The notes beneath the pieces are model-generated. The model saw only the letters and a list, made by a program, of their open reading frames with translations. It ran no database searches and was not told the DNA's origin. This document shows positions 7,029 through 14,880 of a stretch of DNA of 44,554 nt, in pieces. The position numbers and the translations under genes were made by a program. This DNA comes from an uncultured Faecalibacterium sp. (lineage in GTDB: Bacteria; Bacillota; Clostridia; Oscillospirales; Ruminococcaceae). The stretch covers positions 1 through 44,554 of the forward strand of contig CAKSZE010000007.1 of NCBI GenBank assembly GCA_934525325.1. The letters are read 5' to 3'. The first letter of the stretch is position 1. Each line of letters starts with the position of its first letter.

Positions 7029-7702
7029 TGCGCCTCGCCTCCAATCTCGTAGCCTTCCCCGATGCGGTTGCGGATGGGGTCGTAGCCCAGCGCCGCCCGC
7101 AGCTTTTTGCGCAGGGCAGAGATATGTACCCGGATGGAGTTGCTGAAGCTGTCCACGCTGCCGTCCCAGACGTGCTCAATCAGCTCTTCCTGACTGACCG
7201 GGCGTCCCTGATGCAGCAGCAAATATTCCAGTACGCCGCTCTCCTTCCGCGTCAGCGCAAGAGTCTGGCTATCCACCGTGGCAACGCGGCTGCGGGTGTT
7301 GAAGCTGAGCCGCCCGCAGCACAGGCAGACATCCTGCTGGATGAACTTGCGCCGGGTCAGGCTGCGCACCCGGGCTTCCAGCTCTGCAAGGTGGAAGGGC
7401 TTGGAAAGATAATCGTTCGCCCCGGCATCCAGCCCTTCCACCTTATCTGCAATTTCACTGCGCGCCGATAAGATCAGCACACAGGTCTCAAGGTCGTTCT
7501 TGCGCAGGCTGCGCAGCACCTGCATCCCGTCCACCTTGGGCAGATTGAGATCCAGCAGTACAAGGTCGTACCGCTCTGCCGCCAGCGCTTCCAGCGCGGC
7601 TTCGCCGTCTGCACAGGCGTCCACTTCGTACCCGGACAGCCGCAGCTTCCGGGAAATATCCTCCCGCAGGGAGTGCTCGTCCTCTACCACCAAAAGGCGC
7701 AT
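7025..7702 (-). CDS. OmpR/PhoB-family response regulator
   Basis: 225 residues. Receiver domain 1-115 with acidic pocket (EDE, residues 7-9), phospho-acceptor Asp51 (LLDLNLP), the switch Ser79 and Lys101 (LSKPF), followed by a winged-helix DNA-binding domain ending in RVHISALRKKL and NRIGEGYEI. The frame is open far upstream of 7702, but MRLLVVEDE is the natural N-terminus of the receiver and the frame before it is not protein-like. It is first in an operon with the sensor kinase. Three tandem TTAAGATT boxes 66-97 bases upstream are likely its own binding sites, serving both this promoter and the divergent redox operon. Confidence 0.93.
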   Translation of the reverse strand: MRLLVVEDEHSLREDISRKLRLSGYEVDACADGEAALEALAAERYDLVLLDLNLPKVDGMQVLRSLRKNDLETCVLILSARSEIADKVEGLDAGANDYLSKPFHLAELEARVRSLTRRKFIQQDVCLCCGRLSFNTRSRVATVDSQTLALTRKESGVLEYLLLHQGRPVSQEELIEHVWDGSVDSFSNSIRVHISALRKKLRAALGYDPIRNRIGEGYEIGGEAQ

Positions 7703-7741
7703 TTTATTTTCCACCCTTCCCGTATTATTGCGTTTTTCTTC

Positions 7742-7771
7742 ATTATAACAGATTATAGCAGACGGTGTTAA
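7742..7771 (-). promoter_or_regulatory. Promoter of the two-component operon
   Basis: Minus-strand TTAACA (7771-7766), 18 bases, TATAAT (7747-7742). The -35 overlaps the first TTAAGATT box, which would allow autoregulation. Confidence 0.5.
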
Positions 7772-7835
7772 GATTTGTGTTAAGATTCGTATTAAGATTT
7801 TCTTAGCAGAAATTTTATCTCCCATGGTGTATACT
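7768..7835 (+). promoter_or_regulatory. Tandem response-regulator boxes and promoter of the redox operon
   Basis: TTAAGATT occurs at 7768-7775, 7780-7787 and 7792-7799, three direct repeats with a 12-base period; a degenerate TTCTTAG follows. TATACT at 7830-7835 is a good -10 for the plus-strand operon, but the matching -35 position (about 7807-7812) is poor, as expected for an activator-dependent promoter. OmpR-family regulators bind such direct repeats; that this regulator does so is inferred. Confidence 0.6.
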
Positions 7836-7862
7836 GGTGCCATCAAACAACAGGAGGCTATG

Positions 7863-8006
7863 ATGTTCATGACAAAAAAACAGGCGCAGCTGCTTTTGCT
7901 TGCTGCCGGGGTGCTGATGCTGCTGTTCGGCGTATGGCGGGGCGAGGCAGACACCGTATTTTCAAAAGCCATCCGGCTATGTATGGAGTGTGTGGGCATT
8001 GGATAA
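7863..8006 (+). CDS. CD1871A-like small CXXC membrane peptide
   Basis: 47 residues: a positively charged start (TKKQ), one hydrophobic segment (about 8-22), a GVWRGE turn and a C-terminal CMECVGIG. The combination matches the small CXXC family named after Clostridioides difficile CD1871A, usually found next to a polyferredoxin. The function is not established; an electron-transfer or assembly role for the neighbouring iron-sulfur protein is plausible. AGGAGG at 7852-7857 favours the ATG at 7863; ATGs at 7860 and 7869 are in frame. The stop overlaps the next gene. Confidence 0.75.
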   Translation: MFMTKKQAQLLLLAAGVLMLLFGVWRGEADTVFSKAIRLCMECVGIG

Positions 8007-8883
8007 GAAAAAACTTTCTCCCCTCGCCCGGTTCCGGGGCTTTATACAGGCCGGGGCGACCCTTTTGACCAATATCCACCTGCCCAACTTTGCCAAAGGG
8101 ACGCTGTATCAGGGCAGCGGAAAATACGTTTGCGTGCCGGGACTGAACTGCTATTCCTGCCCGGGTGCGGCCGGTGCCTGCCCGGTGGGGGCGTTCCAAG
8201 CGGTGGTGGGCTCTTCCAAATTCCGCTTTTCCTACTACATCACAGGCATCCTCATCCTTTTCGGGGTGCTGCTGGGGCGGTTCATCTGCGGCTTCCTCTG
8301 CCCGTTCGGGTGGTTTCAAGAGCTTTTGCACAAGATACCCTCCCCCAAGCTCTCCACCAAAAAGTTAAAACCGCTGCGCTATGTAAAGTATGCGGTGCTG
8401 CTGGTCATGGTGGTGCTGCTGCCTTTGCTGGCAGTCAACGAGCTGGGCATGGGCGACCCCTTCTTCTGCAAGTATCTCTGCCCGCAGGGCGTGCTGGAAG
8501 GTGCTATTCCCCTCTCCCTGACCAATGCGGGTATCCGCGCCGCGCTGGGCAAACTGTTTACATGGAAGGCCTGCATTCTGCTGGCAGTCATCGTGGGCAG
8601 TGTGGTGTTCTACCGCCCCTTCTGCAAGTGGCTGTGCCCGCTGGGCGCGTTCTATGCGCTGCTGAATAGGGTCTCGCTGTTCCAGATGCGCGTAGACACC
8701 CACAAATGCGTCTCCTGCGGTGCCTGTGCAAAGGCCTGCAAGATGGACGTAGACATTACCAAGACCCCAAACCACGCCGAATGTATCCGCTGTGGGATGT
8801 GCATGAAAGCCTGCCCCACAGACGCCATTCAGTATAAATTCGGGCTGGGAGACCAATCAAACACCGAAACAACAAAGGAGTAA
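7999..8883 (+). CDS. Membrane-bound 4Fe-4S polyferredoxin (NapH/YccM-like)
   Basis: 294 residues. An N-terminal part with CYSCPGAAGACPVGA is followed by several membrane segments that carry CGFLCPFGW, CKYLCPQG and CKWLCPLGA (the CxxxCP pattern of the NapH/NosR C-terminal family). A cytoplasmic tail has two classic ferredoxin clusters, CVSCGACAKACK and CIRCGMCMKACP. Such proteins pass electrons between cytoplasmic donors or quinols and the outer face of the membrane. Start: no ATG is available; TTG at 7999 has GGAG ten bases upstream, GTG at 7990 is the alternative. It overlaps the CXXC peptide gene and is followed four bases later by the thioredoxin-like lipoprotein gene. Confidence 0.88.
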   Translation: MDKKKLSPLARFRGFIQAGATLLTNIHLPNFAKGTLYQGSGKYVCVPGLNCYSCPGAAGACPVGAFQAVVGSSKFRFSYYITGILILFGVLLGRFICGFLCPFGWFQELLHKIPSPKLSTKKLKPLRYVKYAVLLVMVVLLPLLAVNELGMGDPFFCKYLCPQGVLEGAIPLSLTNAGIRAALGKLFTWKACILLAVIVGSVVFYRPFCKWLCPLGAFYALLNRVSLFQMRVDTHKCVSCGACAKACKMDVDITKTPNHAECIRCGMCMKACPTDAIQYKFGLGDQSNTETTKE

Positions 8884-8887
8884 AACC

Positions 8888-9769
8888 ATGAAACTTAACC
8901 GTGTAACCGCACTTTCGCTCAGCCTTGTGCTGGCTTTCAGCCTTGCCGCCTGCGGGCAGAGCGCATCCTCTGCATCTTCCGCACCCTCTTCTGCCGCTTC
9001 CTCTGCGGCAGCGGAAAGCAAGACCGAGGAGCAGCTGCTGACCGAGGAAAACGAGATCCTTTCCGCAAACGATGCCCTGTGGGAGAAGGTGTTCGCTTCC
9101 ATGGACAAAAACGTGACCGATACCACCCTCAGCACGAACTACGGCGATTTTCTTCTCAGCGCCGTGGAAAAGGCAAAAGACCAGTTCTCGGCCGAGGAGT
9201 ACAAGACCCTGACCGCAGACGCGGAAAAGATCCGTGATATCGAGAATCAGATCGCCGCTCTTGCCCCTGCAGAGGATACTGCTTCCGGTGCTGCCGCACA
9301 GGGCACTGCTTTCCCCCAGTTTGAGGGCAGCGATTTAGAGGGCAATCCGGTGGACAACAGCCTGTTTGCGGGCAACGCCTTTACGGTGGTCAACTTCTGG
9401 TTCAACGGCTGCAAGCCCTGCGTGGAGGAACTGGACGACCTGAACGCCCTGAACGAGAAAGTCAAGGCACAGGGCGGCGAGGTGGTCGGCATCAACACCG
9501 AGACGTTGGACGGCAACCAGCAGGGCATCGAAACCGCCAAAAAGCTGCTGGCTGCAACGGGCGCAAGCTACCGCAACATCTACTTTGCTTCCGGCAGCGA
9601 GGCGGGCAAGTTTGCGCTGAACATCATGGCCTTCCCCACCACCTATGTTTTTGACCGGGACGGCAACGTTGTAGGGCAGCCCCTGCTGGGCGGCATCGAC
9701 AAGGAAGAAAACCTTGCCGCCCTGCAAAAAAACATTGACGCCGCCCTTGCCAAGGACAGCGCCAAATAA
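8888..9769 (+). CDS. Thioredoxin-like lipoprotein (TlpA/ResA type)
   Basis: 293 residues. Signal peptide with lipobox LAAC (lipid-modified Cys22), an Ala/Ser-rich linker (about 23-45), a helical region (about 46-130), then a thioredoxin fold with the redox motif CKPC (Cys175/Cys178) in NFWFNGCKPCVEELDDL, the cis-proline region (MAFPTTYVF) and GGID near the end. It should be anchored outside the membrane and exchange thiols and disulfides there. As third gene after the CXXC peptide and polyferredoxin, it is the likely terminal acceptor of electrons moved across the membrane. Strong AAAGGAG before ATG at 8888. A terminator follows at 9783. Confidence 0.9.
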   Translation: MKLNRVTALSLSLVLAFSLAACGQSASSASSAPSSAASSAAAESKTEEQLLTEENEILSANDALWEKVFASMDKNVTDTTLSTNYGDFLLSAVEKAKDQFSAEEYKTLTADAEKIRDIENQIAALAPAEDTASGAAAQGTAFPQFEGSDLEGNPVDNSLFAGNAFTVVNFWFNGCKPCVEELDDLNALNEKVKAQGGEVVGINTETLDGNQQGIETAKKLLAATGASYRNIYFASGSEAGKFALNIMAFPTTYVFDRDGNVVGQPLLGGIDKEENLAALQKNIDAALAKDSAK

Positions 9770-9782
9770 GCGATTCTCCCCT

Positions 9783-9804
9783 GCCGCCTACGGGCGGCTT
9801 TTTT
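9783..9804 (+). terminator. Terminator of the redox operon
   Basis: GCCGCC (9783-9788), TACG loop, GGCGGC (9793-9798), then TTTTTT. Confidence 0.85.
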
Positions 9805-9895
9805 GTTTGCTGCGGGCATTGCCATGCACGCCCGGACACCGGACGGAATACGCTGGGGCAGAAGCATACTTTTACCAGCAAAGGAGCGTATCTCC

Positions 9896-12508
9896 ATGAA
9901 AAACACCGGAACTCTCCGCATCCAGACCTTTGCGGCACGCCAGTCTGCCCCCGTAGAGGGGGTGACCGTTACAGTGCAGGGGGACGGCTTTACCCTGCAC
10001 CGCATCACTGATGCCACCGGCAGCGCCGCCGATATCCCCATTGAAGCCCCCGCCTGCACCCTCTCTCTGGACGAGGACAACACTACCCGCCCTTACGCCA
10101 TTGTCAGCCTGACTGCCACAAAGCCCGGCTACCGCACCGTGCGCATTGAGGGCATCCAGATCTTTGCCGGGCAGGTAACACTGGCGCAGCCCCAAATGCT
10201 GCCCGTCACAGAGGAAGGCCGGGACATCCCGGACGCGCCCATCGTCATCCCGCCGCACGCTTTGTTTGCGGGCAGCGGCGGCAGCGGCCCGCAGCCGGTG
10301 CAGCACTGTACGCCCCGGGTGCTGGAGCAGGTCGTCATCCCCAAAAATATCACGGTGCATCTGGGCAGACCGGCGGCGTCCGCCCGCAACGTGACCGTCT
10401 CCTTCCGGGATTATATCGCAAACGTTGCTTCCAGCGAGGTCTACCCCACATGGCCGGAGCAGGCACTGCGGGCGAACATCCACTGCCAGATCTCGCTGGC
10501 GCTGAACCGCATTTATACCGAGTGGTACCCCAGCAAGGGCTACACCTTCAACATCACCAACTCCACCAGTTACGACCAGTACTACGTCCATGGGCGCACA
10601 GTGTTCGAGGTGATGGTGCGCATTACGGACGACATCTTCAACACCTACCTGCGCAAAAGCGGCACGGTGAACCCCTATTATTCCGAGTACTGCGATGGCA
10701 AATCGGTCACCTGTCCGGGGCTCAAGCAGTGGGGCACGGTGACGCTGGCCAACAACGGGCGCAGCGCCTTGCAGATCTTGCGCTACTACTACGGCAGCAG
10801 CATCGAGATCGTGCGCACCAATAACATCCGTTCCATCCCGCAGAGCTACCCCGGCACGCCGCTGCGGCAGGGCAGCCGCGGCGCGGCGGTTTTCACCCTG
10901 CAACGGCAGCTGAACCGCATTACCAAGGACTACCCCTTCCTTGGCAAACTGACGGTAGACGGCGTATTCGGCAGCCGAATGGCCGCCACGGTGCGGGCGT
11001 TCCAGAAACAGTTCAACCTGACCGCCGATGGTGTGGTGGGGCGGCAGACATGGTACAAGATCAGCTACATCTATGTATCGGTAAAGGACCTCGCCGAACT
11101 GACCAGCGAGGGCGAGACCTCCACCGGCACCCTGTCTGACGGCACATGGAGCGGCACAACGCTCACTACCGGCGCTTCCGGCAGCGCTGTGGAGCAGGTA
11201 CAGTTCTGGCTGAACACGCTGGCGCAGTACGACAGCACCATCCCCGCCGTAAAGGTAGACGGCGTATACGGCACTGCCACCGCCAATGCGGTGCGCGCCT
11301 TCCAGCGCAAGTACGGCCTTACCGTAGACGGCATAGTGGGGCAGACCACTTGGAAAGAACTGTACGATGAGTTTTTGAGTATCCAGTCCGACAATGGCAC
11401 CCCCAACGCCTACCCCGGCACGCCGCTGCGAGAGGGTTCCTCCGGGCAGAACGTGCGGCTGGTGCAGTTCTGGCTGAAAATTGCCCGCACTGTGTACACA
11501 AGCCTTGAAAGCGTGACTGTGGACGGAAAATTCGGCGCGGGCACGGCGGCGGCTGTGCGGCGGTTCCAGCGCTACTTCGGGCTGACGGCAGACGGCGTGG
11601 TGGGGCGCACCACATGGCAAAAGCTGTACGAGGTGTACAACGATATTGCCAACCGGCTGCTCTCCTCTTCCCTGCGCCCCGGCGAGTACCCGGGCGTGCT
11701 GCGCACCGGCTCTTCCGGCACAGCGGTGCGGGAGCTGCAATTTTACCTCTACCTCATGAGCGCCTACGAGAGCAGTATCCCGCCGGTAAGCATTGACGGA
11801 AAGTTCGGCGCGGACACCGAGCGGGCGGTGCGGGCGTACCAGCGGTTTGCGGGGCTTACCGTGGACGGCGTGGTGGGGCGCACCACATGGAACTCCCTCT
11901 ATGGCCGTGCCAGCCAGCTGCGCAGTTCCGGCCCGGTGGTCACCTTAAAGCGTCTGCCCTACCCCAGCACGCCGTTGACGGTGGGCGGACGCGGCGAGGC
12001 CGTGCTGTACTACAATCTGCTTTTGCAGCGCATCGCCTATTATTTTTCCAGCGTGGAAGCCCCGCCCCTTGCCGACCGTTATACCGAGGAGACTGCCACC
12101 GCCACCCGCAGCGCCCAGCAGCTGCTGGGGCTGGAGCAGACCGGCATTGCCGATGCCGACACATGGACGGCGGTGGAAGCGCTGAGCTTGCAGCTGGCCG
12201 CTCACGCCCCGAACCCCGACCGGGACACCCCGCCCAGCACTGCTTACCCGGGGCGCGCCATCGCCGAGGGCAGCGCCGGGCAGGAGGTGGGGCAGGTGGA
12301 GCGCTGGCTCAACCGCCGGGCGCAGCTTTCCTGCGGCGAGGACTATGTGGCCGATAACAACCGCTTTGGCGCGGCAGACGCCGCCGCCGTGCGGGCCGTC
12401 CAGCAGCAGGCAGGGCTGCAGCCGGTAAACGGCATCGTGTACCGCGAAACATGGCACGCTTTGCAAGCCCAGTGCACCGACCCCTGCGGCTGCGAGAAGG
12501 AGGAATGA
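9896..12508 (+). CDS. SpoIID-like protein with six peptidoglycan-binding modules
   Basis: 870 residues. Residues 1 to about 110 look like a beta-rich carboxypeptidase-regulatory or SpaA-type module. A Pro/Gly linker follows, then a SpoIID/LytB-like domain at about 165-315: RDYIANVASSEVYPTWP has the glutamate (Glu181) that is catalytic in SpoIID lytic transglycosylases, and it closes with LKQWGTVTLANNGRSALQIL. Then come peptidoglycan-binding repeats starting near residues 318, 421, 505, 598, 688 and 783, with the pattern GSxGxxVxxLQxxL...VDGxFGxxTxxAVRxFQ...VDGVVGxxTW; the fifth and sixth are degenerate. No signal peptide is visible, so the export route is unclear. Start at 9896 is fixed by AAGGAG. 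The next gene encodes an M15 peptidase with the same module. Confidence 0.8.
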   Translation: MKNTGTLRIQTFAARQSAPVEGVTVTVQGDGFTLHRITDATGSAADIPIEAPACTLSLDEDNTTRPYAIVSLTATKPGYRTVRIEGIQIFAGQVTLAQPQMLPVTEEGRDIPDAPIVIPPHALFAGSGGSGPQPVQHCTPRVLEQVVIPKNITVHLGRPAASARNVTVSFRDYIANVASSEVYPTWPEQALRANIHCQISLALNRIYTEWYPSKGYTFNITNSTSYDQYYVHGRTVFEVMVRITDDIFNTYLRKSGTVNPYYSEYCDGKSVTCPGLKQWGTVTLANNGRSALQILRYYYGSSIEIVRTNNIRSIPQSYPGTPLRQGSRGAAVFTLQRQLNRITKDYPFLGKLTVDGVFGSRMAATVRAFQKQFNLTADGVVGRQTWYKISYIYVSVKDLAELTSEGETSTGTLSDGTWSGTTLTTGASGSAVEQVQFWLNTLAQYDSTIPAVKVDGVYGTATANAVRAFQRKYGLTVDGIVGQTTWKELYDEFLSIQSDNGTPNAYPGTPLREGSSGQNVRLVQFWLKIARTVYTSLESVTVDGKFGAGTAAAVRRFQRYFGLTADGVVGRTTWQKLYEVYNDIANRLLSSSLRPGEYPGVLRTGSSGTAVRELQFYLYLMSAYESSIPPVSIDGKFGADTERAVRAYQRFAGLTVDGVVGRTTWNSLYGRASQLRSSGPVVTLKRLPYPSTPLTVGGRGEAVLYYNLLLQRIAYYFSSVEAPPLADRYTEETATATRSAQQLLGLEQTGIADADTWTAVEALSLQLAAHAPNPDRDTPPSTAYPGRAIAEGSAGQEVGQVERWLNRRAQLSCGEDYVADNNRFGAADAAAVRAVQQQAGLQPVNGIVYRETWHALQAQCTDPCGCEKEE

Positions 12509-12511
12509 GGG

Positions 12512-13204
12512 ATGGCACGCCTTTTGATCTATGACGCCTACGAAAACAAGGTGTACACCTACGCAAACCTGAACGAGAACGACCCCATGCCCTACAGCAC
12601 CCTGACCACCCTGCGGCTGCGGGAGTTCCGGGGCAAATCGTCCAGCCCTACCCTGTGGACCACCATTGCCGCCATGGAAGCATGGAACCTGACCCGCCGC
12701 AAATACGGCAGGGGTATCCCGGTGGGGTACGCCTTCCGCCGCATCTGGGAGGGCGGTCACGGCACCCGCAGCCAGCACTACGCGGGGGTAGCGTTTGATG
12801 TGGGGCAAAGCCTTGACCAGCGCCAGCGCACCGCCATTTACAACGCCGCCCGCGCTACCGGCGCGTGGGGCTATGTGGAGCCGCTGAGTCAGACCCCCAC
12901 ATGGGTGCACTTTGACCGCCGCTACGGCACTCCGGCGTGCAGCGGCACCACCGCAGGCTACCCCACTCTGCGCCGGGGCAGCCGGGGCTGCTATGTCATG
13001 GTCTTGCAGGACGCGCTTTCCACCCTTGGCTACCAGACCGGCAGCCGCATCGACGGCATTTTTGGAGCCCGCACCGAGCAGGCTCTGCGCGGCTACCAGA
13101 AGCGCACCAGCCTGCGGGTAGACGGCGTGTGCGGCTGCGACAGCTGGAAAAAGATCTCCACCGCCGTCATCGGCATCGGGCGCACCAAAACCACCATTGA
13201 CTAG
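12512..13204 (+). CDS. M15-type D-Ala-D-Ala carboxypeptidase-like protein with peptidoglycan-binding module
   Basis: 230 residues. Residues about 65-140 form an M15-type zinc peptidase: SQHYAGVAFD gives the SxHxxGxAxD metal motif (His89, Asp96) and TWVHFD the third ligand (His133). Residues about 150-215 are one peptidoglycan-binding module (LRRGSRGCYVMVLQDAL, IDGIFG, LRVDGVCG). It probably trims stem peptides of peptidoglycan. No signal peptide is seen, as in the upstream gene, which ends three bases earlier, so both are made from one mRNA (AAGGAGG before ATG at 12512). A phage-endolysin origin is possible, but no phage genes lie nearby. Confidence 0.8.
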   Translation: MARLLIYDAYENKVYTYANLNENDPMPYSTLTTLRLREFRGKSSSPTLWTTIAAMEAWNLTRRKYGRGIPVGYAFRRIWEGGHGTRSQHYAGVAFDVGQSLDQRQRTAIYNAARATGAWGYVEPLSQTPTWVHFDRRYGTPACSGTTAGYPTLRRGSRGCYVMVLQDALSTLGYQTGSRIDGIFGARTEQALRGYQKRTSLRVDGVCGCDSWKKISTAVIGIGRTKTTID

Positions 13205-13217
13205 TTTTCAGTTTATA

Positions 13218-13262
13218 TAAAAAGGGTTCCGAGACGCCCGCGAGCGTTTCGGAACCTTTTTC
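13218..13262. terminator. Bidirectional terminator between the M15 and flavodoxin genes
   Basis: GGTTCCGAGACGC (13225-13237) pairs with GCGTTTCGGAACC (13244-13256), flanked by an A run (13218-13223) and a T run (13257-13262). It serves the convergent genes on both sides. Confidence 0.85.
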
Positions 13263-13274
13263 TATGGAAAAATC

Positions 13275-13766
13275 TTATTTTACAGCCTGTTTCAGCTGTT
13301 CCAGATCTGCGGCATCCGGGTGGGAGAGCGCCTTATCGAAGTTTTCGATCAAGGCGTCCAGATTGGGGATGTGTACAGGCTTTGCCTTCATAGCCTCGTA
13401 CCGCTGCCGGACGGACACCGGCATTTTGCCCTGGCACATAAAGCTGCCGATGACGGTGTTGCTCCCGTCCAGCGCCTTCCGGGTGGCAGCAAGGATCTTT
13501 TCAAAGTAGGGCGCACTGCCGCCAAAGCCTGCGGTGCCGAACAGAAACACCCGCTTGCCGTGCAGCTGCTGCAAAAAATCCAGCGTGTCGGCATCCGCCT
13601 TGCCCTTGTCCGTCCAGAAGCCTACATACAGGGTATCTGCTGCCAGCGCGGCAGCGTCCGGTGCGCCGAAATAGCAGCAGTCTGCCTGCGGCAGTTGCTC
13701 CCGCAGGGTCTGTGCCAGCAGTGCGGTGTTGCCGGTTTTGCTGCTGAATACGATGGCGTAACTCAT
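13275..13766 (-). CDS. Flavodoxin family protein
   Basis: 163 residues, cytoplasmic. The N-terminal SSKTGNT is the FMN-phosphate loop (family T/SxTGNT); YVGFWTDKG and FLFGTAGFGGS are the next flavin-contact loops, and the C-terminal extension GSFMCQGKMP recurs in clostridial members of this group. It is a low-potential single-electron carrier or a small flavin reductase component. Relatives are sometimes called BilS, partner of the bilirubin reductase BilR, but no BilR is visible here, so I do not assign that role. GGGAGG precedes ATG at 13766. It has its own promoter at the end of the dehydrogenase gene. Confidence 0.8.
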   Translation of the reverse strand: MSYAIVFSSKTGNTALLAQTLREQLPQADCCYFGAPDAAALAADTLYVGFWTDKGKADADTLDFLQQLHGKRVFLFGTAGFGGSAPYFEKILAATRKALDGSNTVIGSFMCQGKMPVSVRQRYEAMKAKPVHIPNLDALIENFDKALSHPDAADLEQLKQAVK

Positions 13767-13865
13767 TTTTACCTCCCTCAGAGCAGCGGCAAAGCTGCCG
13801 GATACTCTTGTGCATACGTTATTTTACGGCAGTTCCTTTGCCGTGAGAGCCTGAAATCATGGAAC

Positions 13866-13894
13866 AGTATAGTACAGTGCCCTGCCAAAATCAA
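13866..13894 (-). promoter_or_regulatory. Promoter of the flavodoxin gene
   Basis: Minus-strand TTGATT (13894-13889), 17 bases, TATACT (13871-13866). The -35 overlaps the stop codon of the upstream dehydrogenase gene. Two small inverted repeats (ACGGCA..TGCCGT and GCAGC..GCTGC) lie in the leader. Confidence 0.55.
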
Positions 13895-14853
13895 GAGTTG
13901 ACGATATTCTCGCCCTTACCGGCCAGAAAGCTGCGCAGGTTGCCGGTGGTGATATCCATCAGCCGCTGCAATGCTTCCTTGGTAGTCCATGCGATATGCG
14001 GGGTGAGCACCGCGCCCGGCAGGCCGCGCAGCCGGCTTTGGGGCGGCAGCGGCTCGGTGGCAAAGGCATCTGCGCCGTAAAAGGCAAGCTTCCCGCTTTC
14101 CAGCGCATCGGCTACGGCTTCCTCGTCCACCAGTGCGCCCCGGGCAGTGTTCAGCAGAATAGCTCCGGGTTTCATTTTTGCAAGGGCTTCCCGGCTTATC
14201 AGCCCACGGGTTGCCGGGGTGGCCGGGCAGTGCAGGCTTAGCACGTCGCTGCGGGCAAGCAGGGTGTCAAAGTCCACGAACTCTACCCCATCGGCGGCGT
14301 ACTCCGGGCGCACCGTGCGGGTGCACACCAGCACCTCCATGCCAAAAGCCTTGGCAATGCGGGCGGTCTGGCGGCCGATGCTGCCGTAGCCGTAGATGCC
14401 AAAGGTCTTGCCCAGCAGCTCCACCTGCGGCAGCAGACCGTACTCTGCCGGGATGCCCAGCTGCCAGTACCCGGCCTTTACCGCCCGGTCGTACCGCTGG
14501 GCGCACTGGCAGATGGCCAGCAGCAGGCTGAAGGTCATCTGCGCCACGCCGTAAGTAGAATAGCCCGGCACGTTGGCCACTGCCACCCCATGGCGGCGGC
14601 AGGCTTCAAGGTCGATATTATCCGTGCCGGTGGCGATGATGCCCACCCATTTAAGGTTCGGGCACTGCGCCAATACTGCCTCGTCAATGCGGCACTTGTT
14701 GATAAGCACCAGCTCTGCATCCCCGATGCGGGGTGCAATGTCGGCGTAGTCGGTGCGCACATAGCTGGTGGTGTCCGGCACCAGTGCCTTTACCCCGGAC
14801 CAGTCCAAGTCCCCTTCTTCCATCACATAGCTTTCCAGGATCACTGCCTTCAT
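13891..14853 (-). CDS. D-2-hydroxyacid dehydrogenase (NAD-dependent)
   Basis: 320 residues. Two-domain enzyme reducing 2-oxoacids to D-2-hydroxyacids or oxidising them. Seen: the Rossmann glycine motif GYGSIGRQTA (about 148-157), the catalytic arginine in NTARGALVDE, the catalytic glutamate region (ADAFATEPLP) and the catalytic histidine in LTPHIAW. The sequence around ATGTDNIDLEACRRHGVAV and the NVPGYST loop fits the glycerate/hydroxypyruvate-reductase-like group, but the substrate is not determined. It lies 27 bases downstream of a GNAT-like gene on the same strand, probably cotranscribed with it and the sirtuin gene. Confidence 0.85.
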   Translation of the reverse strand: MKAVILESYVMEEGDLDWSGVKALVPDTTSYVRTDYADIAPRIGDAELVLINKCRIDEAVLAQCPNLKWVGIIATGTDNIDLEACRRHGVAVANVPGYSTYGVAQMTFSLLLAICQCAQRYDRAVKAGYWQLGIPAEYGLLPQVELLGKTFGIYGYGSIGRQTARIAKAFGMEVLVCTRTVRPEYAADGVEFVDFDTLLARSDVLSLHCPATPATRGLISREALAKMKPGAILLNTARGALVDEEAVADALESGKLAFYGADAFATEPLPPQSRLRGLPGAVLTPHIAWTTKEALQRLMDITTGNLRSFLAGKGENIVNS

Positions 14854-14880
14854 AATTTCTCATTCCCTCTCTGTTTTACG

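Noticed and set aside
10849..12480. Tandem repeats as a CRISPR or DNA repeat array
   Set aside because: The periodicity is that of peptidoglycan-binding protein modules, diverged at DNA level and in frame.
12512..13204. Phage endolysin module or prophage
   Set aside because: The fold can occur in phages, but no holin, tail, integrase or attachment site is nearby, and the adjoining SpoIID-like gene is not phage-like.
13767..13865. Terminator in the flavodoxin leader (ACGGCA/TGCCGT)
   Set aside because: The stem is short and the following bases on minus are AAAATAA, without a T run; it is at most a leader structure.
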